DNA of 31,489 nt. Origin: Gracilaria domingensis. Lineage: Eukaryota > Rhodophyta > Florideophyceae > Gracilariales > Gracilariaceae. Made by a program: the position numbers and the translations under genes. The first letter of the stretch is position 1. Each line of letters starts with the position of its first letter. The notes beneath the pieces were generated by a model. That model worked only from the letters and a program-made list of their open reading frames with translations. It did no database searches and had not been told where the DNA came from. The stretch covers positions 1 to 31,489 of the forward strand of contig VCMS01000297.1 of the NCBI GenBank assembly GCA_022539475.1. Direction: 5' to 3'. Below, piece by piece: positions 1-10,427 of this stretch.

Positions 1-16
1 GACTTCAATTGACTTC

Positions 17-640
17 CTACGAAACTGGCGTCCCCAAGAGTGCAGCATCAACACCGGACTCCTCCTTGGCACGATCACTCATACGTTGCTCTTCTTGCAA
101 CAGACGGCTCTTCACAAACTCCATGGTGAGTTGGCGATCTCCGATCGTGGTGTCAATTGCAACAATGAGGTGTTCGAAACGTTCCGGAAGTCCACATAGA
201 GCGGCCATGGCAATGTCCTCTTCTTCAACGTTAACATCCATACTCTTGAGGTCGGAGGCCAAGTGCCGAACACGATTGATGAATTGCAACATCTTCTCGT
301 CCTCGCGCATTTTGACAGAGTAGAAGGCACGTCTGGCGTTGATTCGGTTAAGAAGAGTCTTACGTTGAAACACATTGCAAATGGCCTTCCATGCGTCAGC
401 AGCAGTCTCGATGTCTCGAATGTGATCCAAGTGCTCGTCTGCAAGCGTGAGTCCAATGATAGCTCTAGCCCTTTCGTCCCGGATTTGCCACTTTACCAGT
501 TCCTCTTCATCCGTGGGTGCAGAAGTGGTGAGATGGTTCTTGAGGTCTTTCAGTGCAAGTACATACTGAATCTTCTGCTTCCAAGTATGGAAGTTATCCT
601 CACCCAACTTCTCGATCTTGAGCCCACTAAACGAGTCCAT
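17..640 (-). CDS. Copia-type Gag (E1), possibly truncated
   Basis: A 207-residue Gag-like protein read from the ATG at 638-640. The open frame continues upstream, but that part is a translation of the TTG-rich leader and looks spurious. The start MDSFSGLKIEKLGEDNFHTW matches the N-terminal pattern of copia UBN2/Retrotran_gag_2-type Gag (L-x-G-x-N-F-x-x-W-K). A helical body follows with the usual W-K-A-I and L-x-x-L-P motifs. Gag assembles the virus-like particle and binds the RNA. A TAG at 17-19 ends the frame before any CCHC zinc knuckle. In copia elements gag normally continues into the knuckle and pol, so this is either a nonsense mutation or a deletion just outside the window. The sequence between the stop and the window edge is too short to decide. 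Confidence 0.8.
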   Translation of the reverse strand: MDSFSGLKIEKLGEDNFHTWKQKIQYVLALKDLKNHLTTSAPTDEEELVKWQIRDERARAIIGLTLADEHLDHIRDIETAADAWKAICNVFQRKTLLNRINARRAFYSVKMREDEKMLQFINRVRHLASDLKSMDVNVEEEDIAMAALCGLPERFEHLIVAIDTTIGDRQLTMEFVKSRLLQEEQRMSDRAKEESGVDAALLGTPVS

Positions 641-1187
641 GATGTAAGAGAGGAACTGCAGCGAACCAGATAATGCGGTGGCAGACAGGCGGCAATAGCA
701 AACGACAGCGGTAAACAACAACAGCAAACAACAACAACAAACCACAACAAACAACAATAACAACAAACAACAACAACAATAAAGATGAATAGTCGGGTGC
801 TGAGCACAACACACAAGTGCACAGACTTCAACAACACAAGGTCCTCAACCTCTCGGATCAGAACCCACAAAGACGACTTGGGGATCCCAACAATAACAAC
901 AGAGGGAGACCAAACGAAGCGGATAGCGATCGACAACACGGGCAACAACGAGCGCCCAAACACAATCACGATAGAAAGTCAACGTCGAACCACCACCAAC
1001 AAAACGGCCTCAGAGAGGAACGAACGACCGAAAGAAAAGAGTCAACACCGACCAACGATACGGTCAACACACCCGACGCAACGGAGAAGGGAACGAAAGG
1101 GAAAACAGCGAAGCGGATGAACGGCGGTGAGGGAAAGCGGCGAGAATCAGCGGCAAGAGGGAACGATAACGGCAGAGGTCAGCGGGG
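641..1187 (-). other. Untranslated leader of E1
   Basis: Non-coding 547 bp between PBS and gag. The part at 786-1187 aligns well with A1 at 12070-12468: shared CTGAGCACAACACACAAGTG, the GGATCAGAACCC block, GCGGATAGCGATCGAC, and the purine-rich stretch next to the PBS. This is the main evidence that E1-type elements and the non-coding A1 belong to one autonomous/non-autonomous group. Confidence 0.75.
700..783. repeat. CAA/CAAA low-complexity tract
   Basis: Simple repeat of CAA, AACA and CAAA units on the plus strand; the RNA of E1 would carry a TTG-rich tract just upstream of the gag ATG. Its translation gives the Leu/Cys/Val runs seen in spurious minus-strand frames. Confidence 0.9.
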
Positions 1188-1201
1188 CTTGGTCCATAAC
1201 C
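1188..1201 (-). promoter_or_regulatory. Primer-binding site of E1 (half-tRNA-iMet type)
   Basis: On the minus strand, directly after the LTR end, GGTTATGGACCAAG. It differs at a few bases from the GGTTATGGGCCCAG of the other elements here. The consensus is complementary to the anticodon stem-loop of eukaryotic initiator tRNA-Met (CTGGGCCCATAACC), the internal site used by Drosophila copia and yeast Ty5. Confidence 0.8.
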
Positions 1202-1306
1202 TGATAGAGGTTGAAGCTGAAAGGGAAGGTTGAAGAAAGGATAGGGGAATGAAGGGAAGTTCGCCAGCTCTGGCTCGGAATTTACTTGGAGGCGCTCGAG
1301 TCACCG

Positions 1307-1314
1307 CTTATATA
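1307..1314 (-). promoter_or_regulatory. Probable TATA box of LTR-B/A
   Basis: TATATAAG on the minus strand, about 110 bp before the LTR 3' end, so transcription would start roughly 80 bp before the PBS. The same motif recurs in every LTR-B/A copy (for example near 6240, 9115, 12593, 13762, 18417 and 19337). Confidence 0.6.
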
Positions 1315-1843
1315 GAACTACTTTGCCCAACCATCGCACAACTCCAACTCCAAGCAATACCAAAACCACTAGCTAGAGACACTCAATACTACTAATCATC
1401 TTCTAACATAACATGGTAACACTGCCACACTATCATGACAGCTTACAACAACAAAGCACAACAACGCACAACAGTGCACAACCGTGCACATCAAGTTACG
1501 TGCCTACACATAACCATCACCATGCACAGATTCACATAGTGCCAACACACTGTAATCCGTACACGCCACCATAACAGTTACGTACAAGCTCACCAACTAA
1601 CACGTCACCACAAACTCACTCCAAGTCCTACGTCACCAACAATACCACAGTGTAAACCTCTTGACAGTGCATCTACTCTTCACCATAGTGCCAAAGTCAC
1701 ATGAAGCTGTCCTACATGTCCACGTACATACGTGTGTACCCTGTGCATCATGTACAGCACGCCCAGTGTATTAGCTACACACGTGTACCCTGGAAACAAC
1801 CCATTAGCGCCACAACACTTGTACCAACCACAATGCATATGAC

Positions 1844-1905
1844 CATTTGCAGTAGCCAATCAGAAGCCCGTTTCACGTTGAGTTTGCTCAGAGGCGCATA
1901 TGCGC
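1844..1905 (-). promoter_or_regulatory. U3 module: GCGCATATGCGC palindrome plus CCAAT-type box
   Basis: The 12-bp palindrome GCGCATATGCGC (1894-1905) is followed in element orientation by an AACGTGA motif and GATTGGCTACTGCAAATG (1844-1861, an inverted CCAAT box). The same ordered block occurs in family C LTRs (21142-21203) although the rest of the LTR is unrelated, which suggests a shared enhancer/promoter module. Confidence 0.55.
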
Positions 1906-1987
1906 TTTTCCAACGTCACCCTCCAAAACAGCCCATGCTCCCCAGCACTTTTGGTTTTCAGTGACAGCACAGGGTCAACATCCAACA

Positions 1988-4227
1988 CTGGTACAGTCTG
2001 ATATTTCGGGTCCAGTGAACGTGAAGTCCTTGGGAGGCTCGCACTACTTTGTCACATTCATCGATGACCACAGCCGATACTGCTTTCTGTACATGCTCAA
2101 GAGGAAGGATGAGGTGTTCCGGATGTTCATCAAGTGGCTCAGGTTTGTGGAGAACCAGATGGGCAGGAAGGTGCTTACCATCACCGCTCGTAAAAGTGTG
2201 CTGCGTGCTTTGCGCACAGACAACGGTGGTGAATACCTGTCCAATCGATTCTCCGAGAAACTGGAGCAGTACGGTATTGAGCATCAGCGAACTGTGCCTT
2301 ACAATCCACAGCAGAACGGGCTTGCCGGGAGGTTCAATCGCATACTCATGGACTTGGTCAGGTAAATGTTGCATCACAAGAATGTGCCAAAAAGCTTTTG
2401 GGCTGAGGCTCTGAATGTTTCTGTGTATGTGCGCAACAGAGTGACCTGCAAGGCGCTTCCGAGTGACGTGACTCCGTTTGAGCTGTGGCATGGACAGAAG
2501 CCTGATCTGAGCAATCTGCGTGTGTTTGGTAGCCGTTGCTGGTACAAGGTGGTTGATCACAAGTTGAAGAAGCTAGAAGAGCGTGCAGTGGAAGCGATCT
2601 TCATTGGGTACACTTCAGGCTCCCACGGATACAAGTTGTGGGACAGCCAGAAGAAGAAGGTGATTGTGTCACGAGATGTGAGGTTTGACGAGTGCTCTGG
2701 AACTGAAAGTTACGAGCACTCTGAACAAGAGGACTACGCGGATATCGACTTGGTCGACAAGTCGGGAGCTGCTGAAGCCTCAACCTCTGACACATCCACC
2801 GATGATTCTGAAGATGACCCTTCTGCACCAGCTTCTCACGACAGTACCACGAATGCCAGTACGAATGAACACACCACACCAGACACACATGATGAGCCAG
2901 GAGTGCCAGAGATGCAGCCCCTTCGTAGATCCACACGTCAGAGAAAGACGACATCCTCATGGTGGCGTGGTGCCAGTGCTTTCCTTACAGCCAGTGATGA
3001 TACTCCTTCGTCGTACGGTGACGCAGTGTCACGTCCTGATTCCGAAGGTTGGAAGAAGGCGATGAAGAGTGAGTATCAATCGTTGATGGAGCACGACACG
3101 TGGGATCTAGTGCCAAGGCCAGCAGACAGCAACGTGATTTCGTCCAAGTGGGTGTATGTACAGAAGTATGAGGCTTCGTCATCTGGTGAACCGACAGTGC
3201 GTTACAAGGCTCGTGTGGTTGCAAGAGGGTTCCTGCAGATCGAGGGTGTGGACTTCTCAGAGACTTATGCACCTGTAGTGAAGTTCACATCCATCAGAAT
3301 GATCTTGTCTGTGACTGCCTTACGAGACTTTCACTTGCACCAGATGGATGTGAAGACTGCGTTTCTGAACGGTGACCTTGACGAGACAGTGTACATGGAG
3401 CAGCCAATGGGATTCACACAGCAGGGAAAGGAGGACTTGGTGTGCCGACTGAAGAAAGCGATCTATGGGCTTAGACAAGCACCAAGACAGTGGCACGCCA
3501 AGATATATGCCTTCCTTGTTGGTGAAATGCATCTCAAGCCGAATGACGCAGACGAGTGTGTCTACACCGGGATCATACTAGGTTTCTTGGTTATCATTGC
3601 TCTGTATGTAGATGACTTGCTGATTGCGAGTCCGAGCATGAAAACCGTGGAACGTGTGAAGGCAGAGCTGTGAAGTCGTTTCCGCATGAAGGACCTCAAA
3701 GAAGCTCGCATGGTTCTTGGATTTGAAATCCATCGTGACAGAACCAAGCGAGAGCTGTATTTGATTCAGTCAGAGTACACGAACAAGGTCCTGGAGCGAT
3801 GTGGCATGCAGCTATCGAAACCCGTTGACACTCCTATGGAGTGCGGTGTGGACTTTTCTGTTGAGGAGGAAGTGCTCACGCATGTACCGTATCGTCAGGC
3901 GATTGGCTGCCTCATTTTTCTCTCTGTGGGAACTCGTCCGGACATCTCATATGCTGTGGCTAAGCTGGCCAAGTATGTTGAGAAGCCGGGAAACACTCAC
4001 TGGAAGGCGGTCAAGCGTGTTCTTCGCTACCTCAATGGCACTACCACGTTCGGGTTGACGTATGGCTCCAGCACCGATTTGCAACTGCACGGCTATGTGG
4101 ACTCTGACTGGGCTGGCGATGTTGCCAACCGCAAGTCCACTAGTGGATACTTGTTCATGATGTGCGGTGGTGCTGTGTCGTGGTCGTCTCGTCAACAGGA
4201 GGTAGTTGCTCTGTCGAGTGCAGAGGC
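1988..4227 (+). pseudogene. Copia pol fragment E2 (integrase, RT, partial RNase H), disabled
   Basis: Plus-strand pol starting abruptly in the integrase core (VQSDISGP; normally VHSD) and ending in RNase H at SSAEA. It contains the second integrase Asp (LRTDNGGEY), RT motifs VDVKTAFLNGD and YVDD (3605-3616), and RNase H YVDSDWAGD. Three lesions are visible against the E4 copy. The catalytic Glu of NGLAER is Gly (2327-2329), TCA became TAA at 2363-2365, and TCA became TGA at 3671-3673. The frame is otherwise kept through both stops, so these are point mutations and not frameshifts. The 5' side abuts the E1 LTR and the 3' side the LTR of E3. The protein would copy and integrate element cDNA; this copy cannot. 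Confidence 0.92.
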
Positions 4228-4954
4228 TGTTGATGTTGGGGTTGGTCGAGTGCCTGTCAGTCCCTCAACGGTGCTCCAAGTACTTGGAATACAAAGTTGC
4301 AGGGGAGCATGGGCACTTTTGGAGACCCTCGTGCGAAAAGCGCATATGCGCCTCTTCGTAAACCCAACGCGATACTGCAATATGATTGGCTGCTGCAAAT
4401 GGTTACATGCAACGTAATTGGTACAAGTGGAAGCTATTGGATGGCGCGTTATGGGCAGATGGTACAAGTGGTGCGCTGTGATTGGCCGGAGCCTGCAGGT
4501 AGTGGCCACTTATGCAGTAGCGGAGAATGTGCGATTACAGGCTAGTATGGCCGGTTTTGCTATATGTGCGAATGCAGGCTATTATGAAGGGTTTTGGAGC
4601 GAATGTGCGATTCTGAGCTGCGCGAGGGGTTTTGTTGCGCCAGATGGAAATTGTCAATTTTTCAGAGCTGGTTATTGATCATGGAGTTGGCATTGGATTT
4701 GGCGCAGTTTGATTTAGTTGTTTTGAATTCGTATTGTGATTTGCGCGCGCTTTCGTTGTCAAGGTGTACACTTTGATAGCGTGTGCTGTTATGTTGCATG
4801 CAGCGACGGCGGCGGTGCGCGGTTGGTACTAGTAGGTTGCGATCGTCCCCGCTCACTAAACTCGGTCGAAGGTGGCCTACCCCCTTTACTTGTTGTACTC
4901 TTCTTGTTGGTCTCTTTCTCACTTCCCTTTGTCTAACCTGCGTTCGTTGCGTAA
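4228..4954 (+). repeat. LTR-C, 5' LTR of E3 (about 727 bp)
   Basis: Begins TGTTGATGTTGGGG and ends TTGCGTAA just before the PBS. Collinear with LTR-C at 21029 and 26781, but with many substitutions, so it is an older copy or a different subfamily. Confidence 0.88.
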
Positions 4955-4968
4955 GGTTATGGGCCCAG
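4955..4968 (+). promoter_or_regulatory. Primer-binding site of E3
   Basis: GGTTATGGGCCCAG immediately after the LTR, perfectly complementary to the initiator tRNA-Met anticodon arm. Confidence 0.88.
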
Positions 4969-5788
4969 AGCGTCGACTCTTCGCAGACGTCACGCTCTTT
5001 TACTAACATTCATTTGGATTCTACGAAGGCGTTGTTTTCTGCGACAGGCGCGTACCGTGCTGTTCTTCCTCCGGCGAGTGGTGAAAACATATCGCGTTTG
5101 TTAGTAACCCTCCCGGCGTGCATAGGAAGTCAGCGTAATCCCGCTCCCGGCAGTAGGGCGGGGAGGTCGAACAAACTGACCATATAGCGTTTCAGCGACC
5201 GCAGTTCGCCGCAAGACCGTGCAACCTTTCTCGCAAGCGACTAGCAGGGGCTAACTGGTGAACGCATATCTTAGGCTACTAACCTCCCTGGGACGTCTCG
5301 TAGAGATTGTAACGCGCCGGGCTCTGAAGTACGCAGAGCTTGGTAGGTGATCAATTCGTATCTCACCTGGAGAGAGTAACCAGGGATCAGAGGTTTGGAC
5401 CTCTAGGGTCGCAGGAGACGGATTACTCCTTACCCGCTGCTTCTTCTTCTTCTTCTTGTTTCCGGGTTTGAGTTCTGTCTCACCCGTGAGTACACTCCAG
5501 GCGTCGAGTACCCGAACTCCGCCTGTGACCGCGTACGGGACGCGTCCCGACGAGCGTTGTAGACCTGGTTACACGGTTTCCGCTGGCGTCCTCGCTGTTG
5601 AGTGTTGAGAATACTCCACTCCAGCCTTTACCCTCTAGTGTAACTGAAGCGTTGAATCCCTTTTTCCGCTTCTTTGTTTGTGTTTTTTTTGAGCTTTGTA
5701 TCACTCTTCCGAGCTCCTACTCTACCGCTACTGGCTTGGATACTACCTGGCTTTCTGGTTCCGATTGTGTGTGACAGGTCCATTTGTC
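4969..5788 (+). other. Untranslated leader of E3 with structured block
   Basis: 820 bp with no credible ORF. The part at about 5228-5420 carries the conserved core (GGTGAACGCATATCTTAGG; GACGTCTCGTAGAGA) followed by hairpins GCTCTG/CAGAGC, CCTGG/CCAGG and AGAGGT/ACCTCT. The same elements occur in the leader at 21925-22083 and, in altered form, in A1. A CTTCTTCTT pyrimidine tract lies at about 5440-5460. Confidence 0.7.
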
Positions 5789-6132
5789 ATGTCGGACTCC
5801 GAAAAGGAAACGGATACCAACTCTGGTGTGAAGATTCCTCGCTTCCATGGCAAGCGTGGTGAGGATTACGCACTATGGAGGCATCGACTTCGTGCTGCTT
5901 GCCGCATCAAAGGTGTATGGAATGTAGTCAACACTGATGTTGAGCAGTCTATATCAACTGAGACTACTGGTACGGATGGCCAAGGATCCTCTGCGGAAGC
6001 CATTCGTACTCTGTCGAAACGTGAGAAAGCATGTGGGATCATCATTTGTGCACTTGGCAATGTTCCACTACGTGTGGTAATGGACGTGGATGACGATCCG
6101 GCACGAATGCTCAAGATGCTTGATGCACGTTA
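5789..6132 (+). pseudogene. Family C gag, 5' fragment (E3)
   Basis: About 115 codons from the ATG at 5789-5791, starting MSDSEKETDTNSGVKIPRFH. It is closely similar to the first 115 residues of the intact Gag-Pol at 22450. It shows the Gag N-terminal pattern K-I-P-R-F-x-G-K-x-x-x-D-Y-x-L-W-R-x-R-L and ends at LKMLDARY, where the E4 LTR begins. Without the CCHC knuckle and pol it cannot function. No stop or frameshift is visible in the part that remains. Confidence 0.9.
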
Positions 6133-6908
6133 TGATAGAGGTTGAAGCTGAAAGGGAAGGTTGAAGAAAGGATAGGGGAATGAAGGGAAGTTCGCCAGCT
6201 CTGGCTCGGAATTTACTTGGAGGCGCTCGAGTCACCGCTTATATAGAACTACTTTGCGACACCATCGCACAACTCCAACTCCAAGCAATCCCTAAACCAC
6301 TAGCTAGAGACACTCAATACTACCAATCATCTTCTAACATGACATGGTAACACTCCCACACTATCATGGCAGCTTACAACAACAAAACACAACAGTGCAC
6401 AACAGTGCACAACAACTTACGTGCCTACACATAACCATGACCATGCACAGATTCACATAGTGCCAACACACTGTAATCCGTACACGACACCATAACAGCT
6501 ACGTACAAGCTCACCAACTAACACGTCACCACAAACTCACTCCAAGTCCTACGTCACCAACAATACCACAGTGTAAACCTCTTGACAGCGCATCTACTCT
6601 TCACCATAGTGCCCAAGATACACCAAGCTGTCCTACATGTCCACGTACATACGTGTGTACCCTGTGCATCATGTACAGTATGCCCAGTGTATTAGCTACA
6701 CACGTGTACCCCGGAAACAACCCATTAGCGCCACAACACTTGTACGAACCACAATGCATATGACCATTTGCAGTAGCCAATCAGAAGCCCGTTTCACGTT
6801 GAGTTTGCGCAGAGGCGCATATGCGCTTTTCCAACGGCACCCTCCAAAACAGCCCATGCTCCCCAGCACTTTTGGTTTTCAGTGACAGCGCAGGGTCAAC
6901 ATCCAACA
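6133..6908 (-). repeat. LTR-B, 3' LTR of E4 (776 bp)
   Basis: In element orientation it starts TGTTGGATGTTGACC right after the PPT and ends CCTCTATCA against the E3 gag. Same family as 1202-1987. Confidence 0.92.
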
Positions 6909-6919
6909 CCCCCCCTCTG
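6909..6919 (-). promoter_or_regulatory. Polypurine tract of E4
   Basis: Minus strand CAGAGGGGGGG directly abutting the LTR start TGTTGG, ten bases after the pol stop codon. This is the expected site for plus-strand priming. Confidence 0.85.
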
Positions 6920-6928
6920 TCACTGACT

Positions 6929-9005
6929 TCAAACTTCTATGTGGATCACACCACCGGCTTCGCGGAACTTCTCGTGCTTCACTCGCGCAAGTGGCTTATT
7001 CAGCATGTCGGCAACCATGGAATCCGTCGGGCAGTAGAACAGCACAATCGACTTGGCCTGCAGAGCTTCTCGAGTGAAGTGGAACCGAATGTCAATGTGC
7101 TTGGTTCGCCTGTTCCCACTCCATTTCGAGCAAGGTCAATGCTGCCCTGGTTGTCAACATACATGGGAGTTGGTTCAACCAGCAGCTTCACAGACCCGTC
7201 TGTTTCCATGCCAATCACACTGCCGATGCCGTTCCAAAGTCGCCTAAGCCAGATCGCCTCCTTGGTGCCAGAGCACAAGCTCACGTACTCAGCCTCTGCA
7301 CTCGACAGAGCAACTACCTCCTGTTGACGAGACGACCACGACACAGCACCACCGCAAATCATGAACAAGTATCCACTAGTGGACTTGCGGTTGGCAACAT
7401 CGCCAGCCCAGTCAGAGTCCACATAGCCGTGCAGTTGCAAATCGGTGCTGGAGCCATACGTCAACCCGAACGTGGTAGTGCCATTGAGGTAGCGAAGAAC
7501 ACGCTTGACCGCCTTCCAGTGAGTGTTTCCCGGCTTCTCAACATACTTGGCCAGCTTAGCCACAGCATATGAAATGTCTGGACGAGTTCCCACAGACAGA
7601 TACATGAGGCAGCCAATCGCCTGACGATACGGTACATGCGTGAGCACTTCCTCCTCAACAGACAAGTCCACACCGCACTCCATAGGAGTGTCAACGGGTT
7701 TCGACAGCTGCATGCCAAATCGCTCCAGGACCTTGTTCGTGTACGCTGACTGAGTCAAGTACAGCTCTCGCTTGGTTCTGTCTCGATGGATTTCAAATCC
7801 AAGAACCATGCGAGCTTCTTTGAGGTCCTTCATGCGGAAACGACTTGACAGCTCTGCCTTCACACGTTCCACGGTTTTCATGCTCGGACTCGCAATCAGC
7901 AAGTCGTCAACATACAGAGCAATGATAACCAAGAAACCTAGTATGATCCCGGTGTAGACACACTCGTCTGCGTCATTCGGCTTGAGGTGCATTTCACCAA
8001 CAAGGAAGGCGTATATCTTGGCGTGCCACTGTCTTGGTGCTTGTCTAAGCCCATAGATCGCTTTCTTCAGTCGGCACACCAAGTCCTCCTTTCCCTGCTG
8101 TGTGAATCCCATTGGCTGCTCCATGTACACTGTCTCGTCAAGGTCACCGTTCAGAAAGGCAGTCTTCACATCCATCTGGTGCAAGTGGAAGTCTCGTACG
8201 GCAGTCACTGACAGGATCATTCTGATGGATGTGAACTTCACCACAGGTGCATATGTCTCTGAGAAGTCCACACCCTCGATCTGCAGGAAGCCTCTTGCAA
8301 CTACACGAGCCTTGTAACGCACTGTCGGTTCACCAGATGACGAAGCCTCATACTTCTGTACATACACCCACTTGGACGAAATCACGTTGCTGTCTGCTGG
8401 CCTTGGCACTAGATCCCATGTGTCATGCTCCATCAATGACTCGTACTCACTCTTCATCGCCTTCTTCCAAGCTTCGGAATCAGGACGTGACACTGCGTCA
8501 CCGTACGACGAAGGAGTATCATCACTGGCTGTAAGGAAAGCACTGGCACCACGCCACCACGAGGATGGCGTCTTTCTCTGACGTGTGGATCTACGAAGGG
8601 GCTGCGTCTCTGTCACTTCCGGCTCATCTTGTGGAACTCGTGTGGTGTCTTCATCCGTACTGGCATTCGTGGTACTCTCATGAGAAGCTGGTGCAGAAGG
8701 ATCATCTTCAGAATGATCGGCGGATGTGTCGGAGGTTGGGGCTTCAGCAGATACCGACTTGTCGACCAAGTCGATATCCGCATAGTCCTCGTGTTCAGAG
8801 TGCTCGTCACTTTCAGTTGCAGAGCACTCGTCAAACCTCACATCTCGTGACACAATCACCTTCTTCTTCTGGCTGTCCCACAACTTGTACCCGTGGGAGC
8901 CTGAAGTGTACCCAATGAAGATGGCCTCCACTGCACGCTCTTCCAGCTTCTTCAACTTGTGATCAACCACCTTGTACCAGCAACGGCTACCAAACACACG
9001 CAGAT
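6929..9005 (-). pseudogene. Copia pol, RT and RNase H part (E4), one frameshift
   Basis: Reads from the post-integrase region (NLRVFGSRCW) through an acidic Ser/Thr linker, RT (RYKARVVARGF, VDVKTAFLNGD, YVDD at 7903-7914) and RNase H (YVDSDWAGD, SSAEAEY, YVDNQGS). No stop occurs in this stretch. Near 7108-7113 the frame shifts by one base: the expected R-T-K-H-I-D motif and the C-terminus (DMLNKPL) continue in another frame to a TGA at 6929-6931, just before the PPT. The copy is nearly intact RT/RNase H split from its integrase by A1. It is more similar to E2 than to the family C polyprotein. Confidence 0.9.
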
Positions 9006-9949
9006 TGTTAGAGGTTATAGCTGCAAAGGGAAGGTTGAGAGAAAGGAAGGGGGGAATGAAAGGAAGTTCGCCAGCTCTAGCTCGGAATTTACTTGGAGGT
9101 GCTCGAGTCACCGCTTATATAGAACTACTTTGCGCAACCATCGCACAACTCTAACTCCAAGCAATACCTAAACCACTAGCTAGAGACACTCAATACTACC
9201 AATCATCTTCTAACATGACATGGTAACACTCCCACACTATCATGGCAGCTTACAACAACAAAGCACAACACTCCACAACAGTGCACAACAAGTTACGTGC
9301 CTACACATAACCATGTCCATGCACAGATTCACATAGTGCCGACACACTGTAATCCCTACACGACACCATAACAGTTACGTACACGCTCACCAACAGCAAC
9401 TCACCACAAACTCACTTCAAGTCCTACGTCACTAACAACACCACACTGTAATCCTCTTGACACCGCATCAACTCTTCACCATAGTGCCCAAGTTACACCA
9501 AGCTGTCCTACATGTCCACGTACATACGTGTGTACCCTGTGCATCATGTACAGTATGCCCAGTGTACTAGCTACACACGTGTACCCCGGACACAACCCAT
9601 TAGCGCCACAACACTTGTACGAACCACAATGCATATGACCATTTGCAGTAGCCAATCAGAAGCCCGTTTCACGTTCACTTTGCGCAGAGGCGCATATGCG
9701 CTTTTCCAACGGCACCCTCCAAAACAGCCCATGCTCCCCAGCACTTTTGGTTTTCAGTGACAGCACAGGGTCAACATCCAACACAGCATTCCAATGTAGC
9801 CGTAAACGTTCAACCCATACTGAGTATACCACACAGCAGCATAGTATACCAAACAGAACAACATCAATCTCGGTTTCACATACCAAGGTACCATTCTAGA
9901 CTCCACACATCTCAGCTGCTTGATGTCAGTGACAGCATGACTTCCAACA
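9006..9949 (-). repeat. LTR-A, 3' LTR of A1 (944 bp)
   Basis: In element orientation TGTTGGAAGTCATGC...TATAACCTCTAACA. It equals an LTR-B plus a 166-bp extension (9784-9949) at the U3 end. The old LTR-B start TGTTGGATGTTGACC is still visible inside it at 9783. Confidence 0.92.
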
Positions 9950-9960
9950 CCCTCCCTCTG
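9950..9960 (-). promoter_or_regulatory. Polypurine tract of A1, with two PPT-like repeats further in
   Basis: Minus strand CAGAGGGAGGG abuts the LTR-A start. Two similar tracts, each followed on the plus strand by a TCAC and CT-rich context, lie at 10181-10190 and 10310-10320. Confidence 0.75.
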
Positions 9961-10427
9961 TTACTGACTTCAAGCAACCAGCGCTCCTGGCCAAGTACAT
10001 GCTAAGTAACAAGTCGGGCAGTCAGGAAACCAGCGTCACTGCACTTAAACCTTATGATGGCCAACGGTGACAACTACACATCAAGTGTAGTTATTGTGTG
10101 ACCAAGTCCACGGGTGTACCGTTCTACCAGTATACCAAGACCATAGTTCTGTTCTATACGATTCGGATGTTCTGGAAACACCCTCCTTTTGTCACATGCT
10201 CTGAACTTCTTACTCATCCTTCGTATGGCAACGAAGGCAACAGCTTCCGGTTCAAACAGATATCAACAACAGACAGTGAGAGCCTAAGTCTGAGGATGTT
10301 ACTCTGACACCCTCCCTCTCTCACTGGCTTTGAACTTCTCTCAGAAACAAAATGTACCTCAGAGTCCTTCACAAAAGGGATCTAGACGTCCACAAGTGAC
10401 CACATTCTAGACACCGAAGACAAATGT

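Larger units (their letters stand above)
1..1987 (-). mobile_element. Copia element E1, 5' part, cut by the window edge
   Basis: Minus-strand Ty1/copia retrotransposon. In element order it shows the 5' LTR (1202-1987), PBS (1188-1201), leader (641-1187) and gag (17-640), and then leaves the window. The flank at 1988 is the integrase coding region of another copia copy on the opposite strand, so E1 lies inside or against E2. The other end is outside the window, so no target-site duplication can be tested. Confidence 0.85.
1202..1987 (-). repeat. LTR-B, 5' LTR of E1 (786 bp)
   Basis: In element orientation it begins TGTTGGATGTTGACC and ends CAACCTCTATCA, a TG...CA LTR. Boundaries are fixed by the PBS on one side and foreign coding sequence on the other. 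Same family as the repeats at 6133, 18308 and 19228. Confidence 0.92.
4228..6132 (+). mobile_element. Copia family C element E3, 5' part
   Basis: LTR (4228-4954), PBS, leader and the first 344 bp of gag, inserted into the RNase H region of E2. It is cut at 6132, inside gag, by the LTR of the minus-strand element E4. Its 3' part is not in the window. It is clearly diverged from the copy at 21029 but collinear with it. Confidence 0.88.

Noticed and set aside
6637..6885. Recurring 82-87 aa ORF beginning MSTYIRVYPVHH in every LTR-B/A copy
   Set aside because: It is translated antisense to the element from U3 sequence. Its recurrence follows from the LTR repeat, and I see no sign of selection on the protein.
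9006..9111. N-terminal extension of the E4 pol frame into LTR-A
   Set aside because: The frame merely stays open across the insertion junction at 9005/9006; the extra residues are LTR.
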